Assembly: GCF_001642995.1 (NCBI RefSeq)
Contig: NZ_LOHS01000076.1
Coordinates: forward strand, 1-64,000
Origin: Streptomyces jeddahensis
Lineage (GTDB): Bacteria; Actinomycetota; Actinomycetes; Streptomycetales; Streptomycetaceae
DNA: 64,000 nucleotides
Direction: 5' to 3'
Made by a program: the position numbers and the translations under genes. The notes beneath the pieces were generated by a model, which worked only from the letters and a program-made list of their open reading frames with translations, was not told the origin of the DNA and made no database searches. Shown piece by piece: positions 48,503-56,902 of this stretch (its first letter is position 1; every line of letters starts with the position of its first letter).

Positions 48503-49735
48503 TCACCGCAGCGCCGCGGCCGGCGGCCTCTCCCGTACGGCACCGTAGGCAAGGAAGTACGCCGGCACCCGGTTCAGCCACCGCGAGGTGGTGAGCAGCT
48601 CGGTCAGGCGCTGGGCCCGCCTGGGGTTCCCGAAGGGCGGGCGGCCCGCGAGCAGCGGTTCGATGACGCGCGCGTGGGCGGCCCGCTGCAGGGCCTGTGT
48701 CACGGCCGTGGTCGGCCAGCGGCGGCGCTGCACGGCGCGTACGTCGTGCAGGCCGACCGTGCCCGCGCGCAGCGGCTCAACCAGATACCGTGCGGCGGCC
48801 ACGGCGTCCTCGACGGCGAGGTTGATGCCGATGCCGAAGACCGGCGACATCGCGTGCGCCGCGTCGCCGATGCACAGCAGTCCCGGCCGGTGCCAGCGCC
48901 TGAGCCGGTCGAGGCGTACGTCGAGGAGCTTCACGTCGTCCCAGGACCGCAGTGCGTCCACGCGGTCCGCGACCCAGGGGACGGCGGCCGTGAACTCGGC
49001 CATGAACGTCTCGAGGCCGGCCGCGCGGCGCGCGGCGTCGGTCCCCTTCGCGATCAGCGCGCCGCACTGCCAGTAGTCCCCGCGGTCGATCATGGGGGCG
49101 AGGAAGCGGTCGCCGACGCCTCCCACGAGCCCGCGCGGGTCGTCGTCCCGCCGCGGCAGCCGGAACCACCAGGCGTCCATGGGGCAGGCGAACTGCCGCA
49201 GTCCCAGTTCGGGCAGTGAGCGGGCCAGCGAGCCCCGGCCGTCGCAGGCGACGGTGAGGGAGGCGCGCAGCACGCCGGTACGGCCGTCGGCCGTGCGGTA
49301 CCGCACCCCGGTGACCCGGCCGCCCTCCTCCAGGAACTCCGTCGCCTCGGTGTCCATCCGCAGCGAGAAGGAGGGCTCGCGGCGGGCCTCGTCCGCGAGC
49401 AGGTCGAGGAGGTCCCACTGCGGCACCATCGCGATGTAGTTGTACGGGCCCGGCAGCGCGCCGATGTCGCCGACGGTGACCAGCGAGCGGTCCTGGCCGA
49501 TCGGCAGCTGGATCGTGGTCACGCGCCGCTGCGGCAGGCGGCTGAACCGTTCGGCCAGGCCCAGCTCATCCAGCAGGCCCAGCGTCGACGGATGGACGGT
49601 GTCGCCGCGGAAGTCGCGCAGGAAGTCGCCGTGCTTCTCCAGGACGGTGACCTCCACGCCGGCGCGGGCCAGCAGCAGCCCGAGGACCATTCCGGCGGGG
49701 CCTCCGCCCACCACGCAGCACGCGGTCCGCTCCAT
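48503..49735 (-). CDS. FAD-dependent monooxygenase (UbiH/PHBH-like)
   Basis: A 410-residue flavoprotein: ACCVVGGGPAGMVLGLLLAR at the N-terminus (GxGxxG, residues 9-14), the DG motif TVACDGRGSLARSLPELGLR, and the GD motif LCIGDAAHAMSPVFGIGINL. These define class A flavin monooxygenases that hydroxylate aromatic or polyketide-like substrates with NAD(P)H. GGGAGGGG precedes ATG 49735. It is divergent from a cytochrome P450 (222 bp apart), which suggests a joint oxidative pathway, possibly for a secondary metabolite or a xenobiotic. Substrate unknown. Confidence 0.87.
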   Translation of the reverse strand: MERTACCVVGGGPAGMVLGLLLARAGVEVTVLEKHGDFLRDFRGDTVHPSTLGLLDELGLAERFSRLPQRRVTTIQLPIGQDRSLVTVGDIGALPGPYNYIAMVPQWDLLDLLADEARREPSFSLRMDTEATEFLEEGGRVTGVRYRTADGRTGVLRASLTVACDGRGSLARSLPELGLRQFACPMDAWWFRLPRRDDDPRGLVGGVGDRFLAPMIDRGDYWQCGALIAKGTDAARRAAGLETFMAEFTAAVPWVADRVDALRSWDDVKLLDVRLDRLRRWHRPGLLCIGDAAHAMSPVFGIGINLAVEDAVAAARYLVEPLRAGTVGLHDVRAVQRRRWPTTAVTQALQRAAHARVIEPLLAGRPPFGNPRRAQRLTELLTTSRWLNRVPAYFLAYGAVRERPPAAALR

Positions 49736-49844
49736 CGCGCCCCTCCCTTCCCTTTCGGCGACAATCACAGAGCCGGTCATGTCAGGACAGGATCGACCAC
49801 AAAGGGCATATACCCTCAAGATCTGCTGAATGCGCCAAAGGCGC

Positions 49845-49943
49845 GAGACGCACGGTCGAGACACACGGTCGAGACGCACCGTCGAGACGCATCGTTCGCG
49901 ACGCAGTCGGGACGCACGGCCCGGATGCACCGTCGCGACGCAC
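49845..49943. repeat. Eight-unit tandem 13-bp repeat in a divergent promoter
   Basis: Consensus GAGACGCACSGTC in units of 11-14 bp from 49845; the first three are nearly perfect and later ones decay. The array lies between the flavin monooxygenase and P450 starts and ends just before the P450 ribosome site. Multiple same-orientation sites could bind a regulator cooperatively. Confidence 0.75.
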
Positions 49944-49957
49944 TTCGGGAGGCCACG

Positions 49958-51256
49958 ATGAGCAGCACGATGAGCCAGCAGCCGGTCCTTCTGCCGTATG
50001 CCGACCCGGCCTTCGTGGCGGACCCCTTCCCGCTGTACCGGCAGCTGCGCGAGGAGGGACCGGTCCGGCGCGCGGTCATCGCAGGCGGCCTGGAGGCCTG
50101 GCTGGTCACGCGGTACGAGGACGGCCTCGCGGCCCTGTCCGACCCGCGGCTGAGCAGCGACGCCCGCGACGCGTCCGACCCCCGGCTCCTGCAGCAGCTG
50201 CCCGCGTCGCAGCGCGAGTCCATGCTGCGCACCATGCTCCGCGCCGACCCGCCCGACCACACCCGGCTGCGCCGCCTGGTCTCGAAGGCGTTCACCGCGC
50301 GCAGGGTGGCCGAGCTGCGGCCCCGTATCCAGGACATCGCCGACCGGCTGCTCGACGCGGTCGTGCCGTCCGGCCGCGCCGACCTCGTCGCGGACTTCGC
50401 GCTGCCGCTCCCCGTCACCGTGATCAGCGAGCTGCTCGGGGTGCCGGTGACGGACCGGCACGACTTCCAGCGGTGGACCGACGACATGATCCTCCGGGGT
50501 GCGGAGCCGCCGGACCCGGCCGTGGTGGACGCGGCATGGCAGCAGATGCGCTCGTACCTGACCGGACTTCTGGCGGCCAAGCGGTCCCGGCCCGGAGACG
50601 ACCTGCTCAGCGCGCTGATCACCGCCCGGGACGAGGAACAGCGGCTCGACGAGGACGAGCTGATCGCCATGTCGTTCCTGCTCCTTGTGGCCGGCTACAT
50701 CACCACGGTCAACCTGATCAGCGGTGGCATCGCCGCGCTGCTCGCCCACCCCGACCAGCTGCAGCTGCTGCGGGACGACCCGGAGCTGCTGCCGGACGCG
50801 ATCGAGGAGTTCCTCCGCTACGACGGTCCCGTCAACCCGGGCATCGCCCGCTTCGCGCGCGAGGACGTCGAGATCGCGGGCGTGACGATCCCGCGCGGCG
50901 CGACCGTGCTCATCGCCTCCGCCATCGCCGACCGCGACCCGGCGCGCTTCCCCGACCCCGACCGCCTGGACATCACCCGCCAGGACAACGCGCATCTGGC
51001 CTTCGGACACGGCATCCACTACTGCCTGGGCGCGCCGCTGGCCCGGCTGGAGGGCCAGGTCGCCATCGGCACCGCCCTGCGCCGCCTCCCTGGGCTCGCC
51101 CTCGCCGTACCGCCGGGCGAACTGCGGTGGAAGCCGAGTGGCCTGCGCGGCCCGGAGCGGCTGCCCGTCACGTTCACGCCCAGCCGGCCGCGTCCGGGCG
51201 GCGCTCCCGGCGCGGGCGTCACTTCCGACGGTCCGGGCGTCACCGACGGTCCGTGA
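49958..51256 (+). CDS. Cytochrome P450
   Basis: A 432-residue soluble P450. The heme-ligand loop is FGHGIHYCLGAPLARLEGQ with Cys356, the ExxR pair Glu284-Arg287 lies in AIEEFLRYDGP, and helix I is LLLVAGYITTVNLISGG. The usual acidic residue before the conserved Thr (AGHETT) is Ile248 here, and His is Tyr, so the proton-relay acid is missing. ATG 49958 follows GGGAGG. The C-terminus has a Gly/Pro-rich extension (about 25 residues). Electrons would need ferredoxin and reductase encoded elsewhere. Confidence 0.9.
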   Translation: MSSTMSQQPVLLPYADPAFVADPFPLYRQLREEGPVRRAVIAGGLEAWLVTRYEDGLAALSDPRLSSDARDASDPRLLQQLPASQRESMLRTMLRADPPDHTRLRRLVSKAFTARRVAELRPRIQDIADRLLDAVVPSGRADLVADFALPLPVTVISELLGVPVTDRHDFQRWTDDMILRGAEPPDPAVVDAAWQQMRSYLTGLLAAKRSRPGDDLLSALITARDEEQRLDEDELIAMSFLLLVAGYITTVNLISGGIAALLAHPDQLQLLRDDPELLPDAIEEFLRYDGPVNPGIARFAREDVEIAGVTIPRGATVLIASAIADRDPARFPDPDRLDITRQDNAHLAFGHGIHYCLGAPLARLEGQVAIGTALRRLPGLALAVPPGELRWKPSGLRGPERLPVTFTPSRPRPGGAPGAGVTSDGPGVTDGP

Positions 51257-51261
51257 GTCCG

Positions 51262-51353
51262 TGGGGGCGGCCGGGGCCCCCACCGCCTTCGACGGTCCGT
51301 GAGGGCGGCCGGGGCCCCACCGCCTTCGAGGGCGGCCGGGCCCCACCGCCTTT
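51262..51353. repeat. Three tandem G/C-rich hairpin units between convergent genes
   Basis: Units at 51263-51292, 51301-51329 and 51330-51353 share GGGCGGCCGGGGCCCCACCG followed by CCTTCGA. Each can fold GGCGG against CCGCC with an inner GGGGCCCC palindrome. Placed between the P450 and the convergent pyruvyl transferase, they may act as a stacked terminator. Confidence 0.72.
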
Positions 51354-52252
51354 CACCACCCGGCCGCCGACAGCACCGCGAGCAGTTCGTCCGTGAGCCG
51401 GGTGTCCGGTTCGGTCGTGAAGCGGCGCCGGCAGTCCTCGGCGTACGTCCTGCCCTCGGTCAGGCACCAGGTCCACCACCGGTCGAGCTCCGCCGGGACC
51501 GCGCCTTCGGCGGGCAGCACGGCTGGCCACCGGCAGGCTCGCGCCTGCGCCGTGACCTTGGCGCCGCCGTGTACGGGGTCGACTGCGAGTGCGGGCGTTC
51601 CGGCCTGCAGCGCCAGCACCATGCCGTGCAGCCGGTCGGTGACCACCACGTCGAGCCGGGCGAAGACGGCGACGAGCTGTTCCGGAGTCGCGAAAGAGCG
51701 GAAGTCGTCCCGGGCCAGCCGGGTGTCCAGGGGCAAGTACGCGGCGTCCTTGCCCGCCAGCCACCTGCCGAGCGCGTCCGCCACCTCCGCGTGCCTGCGG
51801 CGGGCGCCGTACTCGTGCTGGCCGTGCGTCAGGATGACGCCGGCGACCGGCGGGCGGCCCGTGACCGTCGCGGAGGCGCCCAGGTCCACGGCAGGCGGCC
51901 CGCCCGCGCCGCAGCGCGCGAGGACATGGTGGAAGCCGGTGGCCGCGGGCGCCCGCGGATCGACGACGCTCGTGCCCACGGCCACGCGCAGGCAGTGGCC
52001 GAAGCGCCGGTGCAGGTCCTCGATCTGCGGCCCGTACAAGGGGCCGCAGACGAAGACGAGCACGCGGTACGCGCCGGGATCGACGTCCTCCAAGTGCAGC
52101 GCCTCCGGCCGGAAGCCGCGGCTCCACACCGTGTCGTACGGCACCCGCGCCTTGTCGAGCGTCTCCTGGACGCGGCGCAGCGCCAGTTCGTCGCCGGCGG
52201 TGACCTCTCCGTCGAAGAAGCTGAACCAGCCCGTGAGCAGGACGGGGTTCAT
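51353..52252 (-). CDS. Polysaccharide pyruvyl transferase family protein
   Basis: A 299-residue protein with the family block FARLDVVVTDRLHGMVLALQ followed by AGTPALAVDP, which contains the conserved DRLHG motif near residue 215. N-terminal MNPVLLTGWFSFFDGEVTAG resembles the GWxSFxDGE start of the family. It would add a ketal pyruvate to a surface glycan sugar. ATG 52252 is a clear start. It is divergent from two GT2 glycosyltransferases, with which it forms a small glycan-modification group. The family's CsaB-like anchor role (S-layer) does not apply to Streptomyces. Confidence 0.82.
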   Translation of the reverse strand: MNPVLLTGWFSFFDGEVTAGDELALRRVQETLDKARVPYDTVWSRGFRPEALHLEDVDPGAYRVLVFVCGPLYGPQIEDLHRRFGHCLRVAVGTSVVDPRAPAATGFHHVLARCGAGGPPAVDLGASATVTGRPPVAGVILTHGQHEYGARRRHAEVADALGRWLAGKDAAYLPLDTRLARDDFRSFATPEQLVAVFARLDVVVTDRLHGMVLALQAGTPALAVDPVHGGAKVTAQARACRWPAVLPAEGAVPAELDRWWTWCLTEGRTYAEDCRRRFTTEPDTRLTDELLAVLSAAGW

Positions 52253-52554
52253 GTCTGCCTGTACTCCTGTACTGCTGCCCGTGCTCTTGCCTGTACTCCG
52301 CGACGCCCGGGGTGACGGTCATGCATGGGGTGGTGGAAGGGGGGAACTCTGTGACGGCACGACGACGGCACGACGACGGCACGACGACGGCACGACGACG
52401 GCACACCGAGGTGCGCAGCCGTTGGTCCGGTACCGGCGAGCGAGTAGGCAGCGAGCGCCGCGCCACACCTCGGAACCGGAAGCACGCCGAGCACGCCTGA
52501 ACGGAGAACCGCGATGACGGGACCCTGCGCCGGATCCTCCGGAGGTGTCGCACC
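52253..52554. other. Divergent intergenic region with an 11-bp tandem repeat
   Basis: Contains ACGGCACGACG repeated four and a half times in succession at 52354-52404, and near the pyruvyl transferase start several CTGTACT heptamers (52258-52298). No gene was found here. Confidence 0.7.
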
Positions 52555-53466
52555 GTGACCGCCGAGGCCGCCCGTACCACCGTCGTCGTGATCACCCGCA
52601 ACCGGCGCGACCAGGTGCTGCACACCCTCGAGCGCCTCGCCCGGCTGCCGGAGCGCCCGCCCGTGATCGTGACCGACAACGCCTCGGCGGACGGCACCGC
52701 GGACGCCGTGGCCCGGCTCCACCCCGGCGTACGCGTCCTGCGCCCCGGGCGGAACCTGGGCGCGCTCGGCCGCAATACCGGCGTACGGCACGCCCGTACC
52801 CCGTATGTGGCGTTCAGCGACGACGACTCCTGGTGGGAGCCCGGCGCGCTGGCGGCGGCCGAGGAGCTGCTGGACGCCCACCCGCGGCTCGGGCTGATCG
52901 CGGCCCGGATCCGCGTCGGCCCCGACGGCGTGTCCGACCCTCTGAACGAGATACTGGCCCGCTCCCCGCTCGGCCGGGCCCCCGATCTGCCGGGGCCCCG
53001 GGTCCTGGGATTCCTGGCCTGCGCGGCGGTCGCGCGACGCGACGCGTTCCTTGATGCGGGCGGCTACCACCCGGTGCTGTTCTTCGGGGGCGAGGAGACG
53101 CTGCTCGCGTACGACCTGGCCGCGCGCGGGTGGGGGGTGTGCCACTGCCCCGACGTGGTCGCCGTGCACCGGCCCATCGGCGGCGTGCGGGCCGGGCGGC
53201 CCGCCGTCCAGCGCCGCAACGCCGTGCTGACCGCGTGGCTGCGCCGCCCGTTGCCCGTCGCGCTGCGGCACACGCGCGTGCTCGCCGCCGAGGCGCGGAC
53301 GGATCCGGAGGCCCGTAAGGCGCTGCGGGAGGTGTTCGAGCGGCTTCCGGCCGCGCTGCGCGCCCGCCGGCCGCTTCCGGCCGCGGTGGAGGCCGCGGCC
53401 CGCCGCCTCGACGGCCCCGGCCTGCGAGGTCCACGAGGTCCCGGCCGCCCCGGAGGCGTACGGTGA
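52555..53466 (+). CDS. Family 2 glycosyltransferase, copy 1
   Basis: A 303-residue GT-A enzyme. The nucleotide-binding start is TTVVVITRNRRDQVLHTLER, the metal-binding acidic motif is AFSDDDSWWEPGAL (near residue 90), and a further acidic/Gly motif FFGGEETLLAYDLAARGW lies near residue 180. GTG 52555 has GGAGGTG 8 bases upstream. The C-terminal 70 residues are Arg/Pro-rich. The stop overlaps the second copy by GTGA, so the two are co-translated. Nucleotide sugar and acceptor unknown; probably a surface glycan given the pyruvyl transferase next door. Confidence 0.87.
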   Translation: MTAEAARTTVVVITRNRRDQVLHTLERLARLPERPPVIVTDNASADGTADAVARLHPGVRVLRPGRNLGALGRNTGVRHARTPYVAFSDDDSWWEPGALAAAEELLDAHPRLGLIAARIRVGPDGVSDPLNEILARSPLGRAPDLPGPRVLGFLACAAVARRDAFLDAGGYHPVLFFGGEETLLAYDLAARGWGVCHCPDVVAVHRPIGGVRAGRPAVQRRNAVLTAWLRRPLPVALRHTRVLAAEARTDPEARKALREVFERLPAALRARRPLPAAVEAAARRLDGPGLRGPRGPGRPGGVR

Positions 53467-54359
53467 CCGACCCCCGTGTCACGGTCGTGGTGATCACCCA
53501 CAACCGCCGCGACGAGCTCCTGCGCACCCTGGACGAGCTGGCGCGGCTGCCGGAGCGGCCGCCCGTGATCGTGACCGACAACGCGTCGGCGGACGGCACG
53601 GCGGAGGCCGTGACCCGGCTCCATCCGCGGGTCACGCTGCTGACGCCGGGCCGGAACCTGGGTGCCGCGGGACGCAATCCCGCGGTACGGCTGGCCCGTA
53701 CGCCGTACGTGGCCTTCTGCGACGACGACTCCTGGTGGGAGCCGGGCTCCCTCGGTCGCGCCGCCGATCTGCTCGACCGGCACGCCCGCCTGGCCGCGGT
53801 CACGGCACGGATCGTCGTCGAGCCCGGCGGGAGGGAGGACCCGATCGTGGCCGAGCTGCGGGACTCGCCGATCCGGGGCCCGGCGTGGCTGCCCGGACCC
53901 GCACTGGGGTCATTCCTGGCAGCGGCGACCGTCCTGCGCAGGGATGCGTTCCTGGCCGCGGGCGGCTTCAGTGAACGGCTGTGGCTGGGCGGCGAGGAGG
54001 AGCTGCTCGCGACGGATCTGGCCACGGAGGGGTGGTGGCTGGCGTACGTGCCGGAGCTGACCGCCCATCACGCGCCATCGCGCGCGCGTGACTCCACGCT
54101 GCGCCGCGTCCACGGGCTGCGCAACACCCTGTGGTTCTGCTGGCTGCGCCGTCCGGCGGGCCGCGCGCTGCGCAGGACCCTGTTCCTGGCCCGCACCGTC
54201 CCGCACGACCGGGCGTCGCTGCGGGCCTTCGCGGAGGCGGCCGCGGGGGTGCCGTGGGTGCTGCGGGAACGCCGCGTGGTGCCGTCGGCGGTGGAGGCGC
54301 GACTGCGGCTGCTGGACGAGACACAGCGGCGGTCTACAGCGCGGCGGTATGTGGGGTGA
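53463..54359 (+). CDS. Family 2 glycosyltransferase, copy 2
   Basis: A 298-residue paralogue of the preceding gene. Both share long nearly identical stretches such as ARLPERPPVIVTDNASADGT and TPYVAF-DDDSWWEPG. Metal motif CDDDSWWEPGSL, later motif WLGGEEELLATDLATEGWWL. Its start overlaps the upstream stop (GTGA). The first 110 residues are much more alike than the rest, so the donor-binding half may have been conserved or homogenised while the acceptor half diverged. Likely adds a different linkage with the same kind of donor. Confidence 0.87.
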   Translation: MTDPRVTVVVITHNRRDELLRTLDELARLPERPPVIVTDNASADGTAEAVTRLHPRVTLLTPGRNLGAAGRNPAVRLARTPYVAFCDDDSWWEPGSLGRAADLLDRHARLAAVTARIVVEPGGREDPIVAELRDSPIRGPAWLPGPALGSFLAAATVLRRDAFLAAGGFSERLWLGGEEELLATDLATEGWWLAYVPELTAHHAPSRARDSTLRRVHGLRNTLWFCWLRRPAGRALRRTLFLARTVPHDRASLRAFAEAAAGVPWVLRERRVVPSAVEARLRLLDETQRRSTARRYVG

Positions 54360-54423
54360 CGTGGCGGAACGTGTCCCGCACCTGACGGTCCCCGTTCAGG
54401 CGCGGGACAACGGTTGACGGCAC

Positions 54424-54503
54424 CCGCCGTCGTGGGTTGTGCCCACCCTCCCCCAGCTACCGCTGGGAGGTGCCCCCAGCCCTGCGGAACGATTGCCCAC
54501 AAC
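54424..54503. repeat. Dispersed hairpin repeat, copy B
   Basis: CGCCGTCGTGGGTTGTGCCC, then a self-complementary insertion (CCCAGC-TACC-GCTGGG), then GCGGAACGATTGCCCACA. The outer blocks match copy A at 47235-47318. It sits in the gap after the second glycosyltransferase. Confidence 0.65.
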
Positions 54504-54575
54504 AGTACGGTGGCTCGTCTCGCCGTGGCGGGCGAAAGGTTGGAGCATGGGGGTGAACGAGCGAAGGAGGCCGCC

Positions 54576-54746
54576 ATGAAGTCCGGAGCCTCGGAGTACG
54601 ACAGCTGGCTGTATTCGCACACCCCGTCGCAGGCCGAGGGCGAGCGCGACGAACCGGCCGAGCGCAGTGCCATGGAGCAGCACCCGGACGTGCCCAGGAC
54701 CGAGCCGTCCCAGGCGGAGGGCGAGCGGGGGAACGAAACCAAGTAG
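54576..54746 (+). CDS. Small acidic protein with an internal repeat
   Basis: A 56-residue hydrophilic protein without a recognised family. It begins MKSGASEYDSWLYSHTPSQA. The segment PSQAEGERDE (residues 17-26) is repeated as PSQAEGERGN near the C-terminus. AAGGAGG lies 6 bases before the ATG, which strongly supports translation. No membrane segment or cysteine. It may be intrinsically disordered. Neighbours give no clue. Confidence 0.65.
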   Translation: MKSGASEYDSWLYSHTPSQAEGERDEPAERSAMEQHPDVPRTEPSQAEGERGNETK

Positions 54747-54883
54747 GGACCGGCGCGGGGAAGTCGGAGGCGCCCGCCGAACACCGTGCGGGCGCCCCCG
54801 GCAACGTCCTACGCTCGTAACAGAAGGCGGGCGGAAGGCCGGCCTCTCGGAGCGTCGCCTGCCTCTGGCGAGAGGAGGCGGTC

Positions 54884-56122
54884 ATGAAAGCCCGCTCCGC
54901 GATCTTCAGTGTGGCTGCTCTCGTGCTCGGGCTCTGGGGCGGGACGGGAGGTCTCCCTCCTGCTCAGGGCGGTGACGGCGAGCTGAAGTTCGGCTATGTG
55001 CTGCCGGAGACCGGACAGCTGGCCTTCCTCGGTCCGCCGCAGATCGAGTCGGTCAAGTTCGCGATCCGGACGATCAACGACGCCGGCGGTGTCCTCGGCA
55101 GGCCGGTCCCGGCCGTGGTCTCCGGCGACGAGGCCGGTCAGGAGGCCGTCGCCGCCCAGTCCGCCGACCGGGTCCTGGCCTCTGGTGTGGACGCGGTCAT
55201 CGGTGCCGCGGCGTCCGGCATGTCGCTCGCGTTCATCGACCGGGTCACCGGCGCAGGCGTGGTCCAGTGCTCCGGGTCGAACACGGCCCCCACGTTCACC
55301 GACTACGACGACGGCGGGTACTACTTCCGTACCGCGCCCAGCGACGCGCTGCAGGGACCCGTCCTGGCGAAGACCGTCCTCGAGGACGGCCACGACCGGG
55401 TGGCGCTGCTCGCGCGGGCCGACGACTACGGGCGCGGCCTGCTCGAGTCCACCAGGAAGGCGCTGGAGGCGGGCGGTGCGACCGTGCCGGTGGCCGAGAC
55501 GTACGACCCGAAGGCGACGAACTTCGACCAGGCCGTGCAGCGGGTGCGGAACACCGGTCCGGACGCGGTCGTCGTGATCTCCTTCGAGGAGGGCGCTCAG
55601 ATCCTGCAGGGGCTCATCGAGGCGGGTCTGGGGCCCGACCGCGTCGGCGTGTACGGCGCCGACGGGCTGCGCAGCGAGGAACTGCCGTCCCTGGTCGCCC
55701 CGCGCGATCCCGCCCGGCTCGCCGGGATGAAGGGGACCGCGCCCGCGTCGGCGGCCAACGAGGAGTACGTGAGGCAGCTGAAGAGGTTCGCGCCGGAGCT
55801 GAAGGAGCTGCAGTTCGCGCCGCAGGTCTTCGACTGCGTGACGACCATCGCGCTCGCCGCCGAGAAGGCGGGGACGGACGACCCGGGCGTCTTCGCCAAG
55901 GAGATCGTCGGGATCACCAGGGACGGCGACAAGTGCACCACGTTCGCCGCCTGCAAGGCGCTGATCCAGGCAGGCAGGGACGTCGACTACGACGGGGTGA
56001 GCGGCCCGCTGGACTTCACCGACGCCGGCGAACCGGGTCAGGCCACGATCGAGGTGTACACGTACGACGACAAGGGGCAGCTGCGTACCGTCCGGACCGA
56101 GGTCAGCAGCTTCCGGCAGTGA
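54884..56122 (+). CDS. livK: Substrate-binding protein of a branched-chain amino acid-type ABC transporter
   Basis: A 412-residue periplasmic-binding-type (class I) protein. N-terminal signal ARSAIFSVAALVLGLWGGTG, then KFGYVLPETGQLAFLGPPQI and AIRTINDAGGVLGRPVPAVV, which are typical of LivK/amide-binding proteins. No Cys follows the signal, so there is no lipobox; in a Gram-positive cell it would be released or held by the uncleaved signal. AGGAGG precedes ATG 54884. It converges on the livFGMH genes, ending 28 bases from livF. Ligand may be an amino acid, amide or urea-like compound. Confidence 0.85.
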   Translation: MKARSAIFSVAALVLGLWGGTGGLPPAQGGDGELKFGYVLPETGQLAFLGPPQIESVKFAIRTINDAGGVLGRPVPAVVSGDEAGQEAVAAQSADRVLASGVDAVIGAAASGMSLAFIDRVTGAGVVQCSGSNTAPTFTDYDDGGYYFRTAPSDALQGPVLAKTVLEDGHDRVALLARADDYGRGLLESTRKALEAGGATVPVAETYDPKATNFDQAVQRVRNTGPDAVVVISFEEGAQILQGLIEAGLGPDRVGVYGADGLRSEELPSLVAPRDPARLAGMKGTAPASAANEEYVRQLKRFAPELKELQFAPQVFDCVTTIALAAEKAGTDDPGVFAKEIVGITRDGDKCTTFAACKALIQAGRDVDYDGVSGPLDFTDAGEPGQATIEVYTYDDKGQLRTVRTEVSSFRQ

Positions 56123-56149
56123 GCATCAAGAACCCCCGGTAGGCAGCGT

Positions 56150-56899
56150 TCAGCGGGCGCGGGCCAGGGTGCCCAGGTAGCACGCGATCACCTTCTCGTC
56201 GTGCAGCAGATCCGTGCCCCGGCCCGTGTACGCGTTGCGGCCCTGGTCGAGGACATAGCCGCGGTGGCAGATCTGCAGGCATCTGCGGGCGTTCTGCTCG
56301 ACCATCAGCACGGCGACGCCCGCGCCGTTGATCTCCCTGACCCGGTCGAAGACGTGGTCCTGATGCAGGGGGGACAGGCCGGCGGACGGCTCGTCGAGCA
56401 GCAGCAGCTGCGGCTCGGTCATCAGCGCACGCGCCATCGCCAGCATCTGCCGCTCGCCGCCGGACATCGAGCCGGCCTTCTGCCTCCGGCGGGCGGCCAG
56501 GACGGGGAAGAGCTCCTCGACGGCCGCGGCCCGCCGCGCGTAGTCCCGGGGCCGCAGATAGACGCCCATCCGGAGGTTCTCCTCGACGGTCAGCGAGGCG
56601 AACACGTTCTGCAGTTGCGGTACGTAGCCCACGCCCCGGCGGACCAGTTCGTGCGCCGGCCGGCCGGTGACGTCCTCGCCGTTCAGCCGCACGGTGCCGG
56701 CGCGCACGCGGAGCAGGCCGAACACCGCCTTGGCCAGGGTCGACTTGCCCGCTCCGTTGGGCCCGATGACACCGACCAGCTCGCCGGGGCCCACCTCGAT
56801 GCTGCAGCCGCGCAGGACGTCGACGCCCGGGAGGTACCCGGCGACGATGCCTTCGGCCGCCAGCACCGGCGTGTTCCTCTCCCGCTTGTTGGCCCGCAT
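56150..56899 (-). CDS. livF: ABC transporter ATP-binding protein LivF
   Basis: A 249-residue ATPase of the branched-chain amino acid transporter group. Walker A GPNGAGKST at about residues 46-54, Q-loop in GVGYVPQLQNVF, signature MSGGERQMLAMARAL, Walker B LLLLDEPSAGL and switch His replaced in VLMVEQNARRC by Gln, which is normal in LivF (EQN). ATG 56899 starts three bases after the livG stop. Pairs with LivG under the LivHM permease. Confidence 0.9.
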   Translation of the reverse strand: MRANKRERNTPVLAAEGIVAGYLPGVDVLRGCSIEVGPGELVGVIGPNGAGKSTLAKAVFGLLRVRAGTVRLNGEDVTGRPAHELVRRGVGYVPQLQNVFASLTVEENLRMGVYLRPRDYARRAAAVEELFPVLAARRRQKAGSMSGGERQMLAMARALMTEPQLLLLDEPSAGLSPLHQDHVFDRVREINGAGVAVLMVEQNARRCLQICHRGYVLDQGRNAYTGRGTDLLHDEKVIACYLGTLARAR

Positions 56900-56902
56900 C
56901 GG

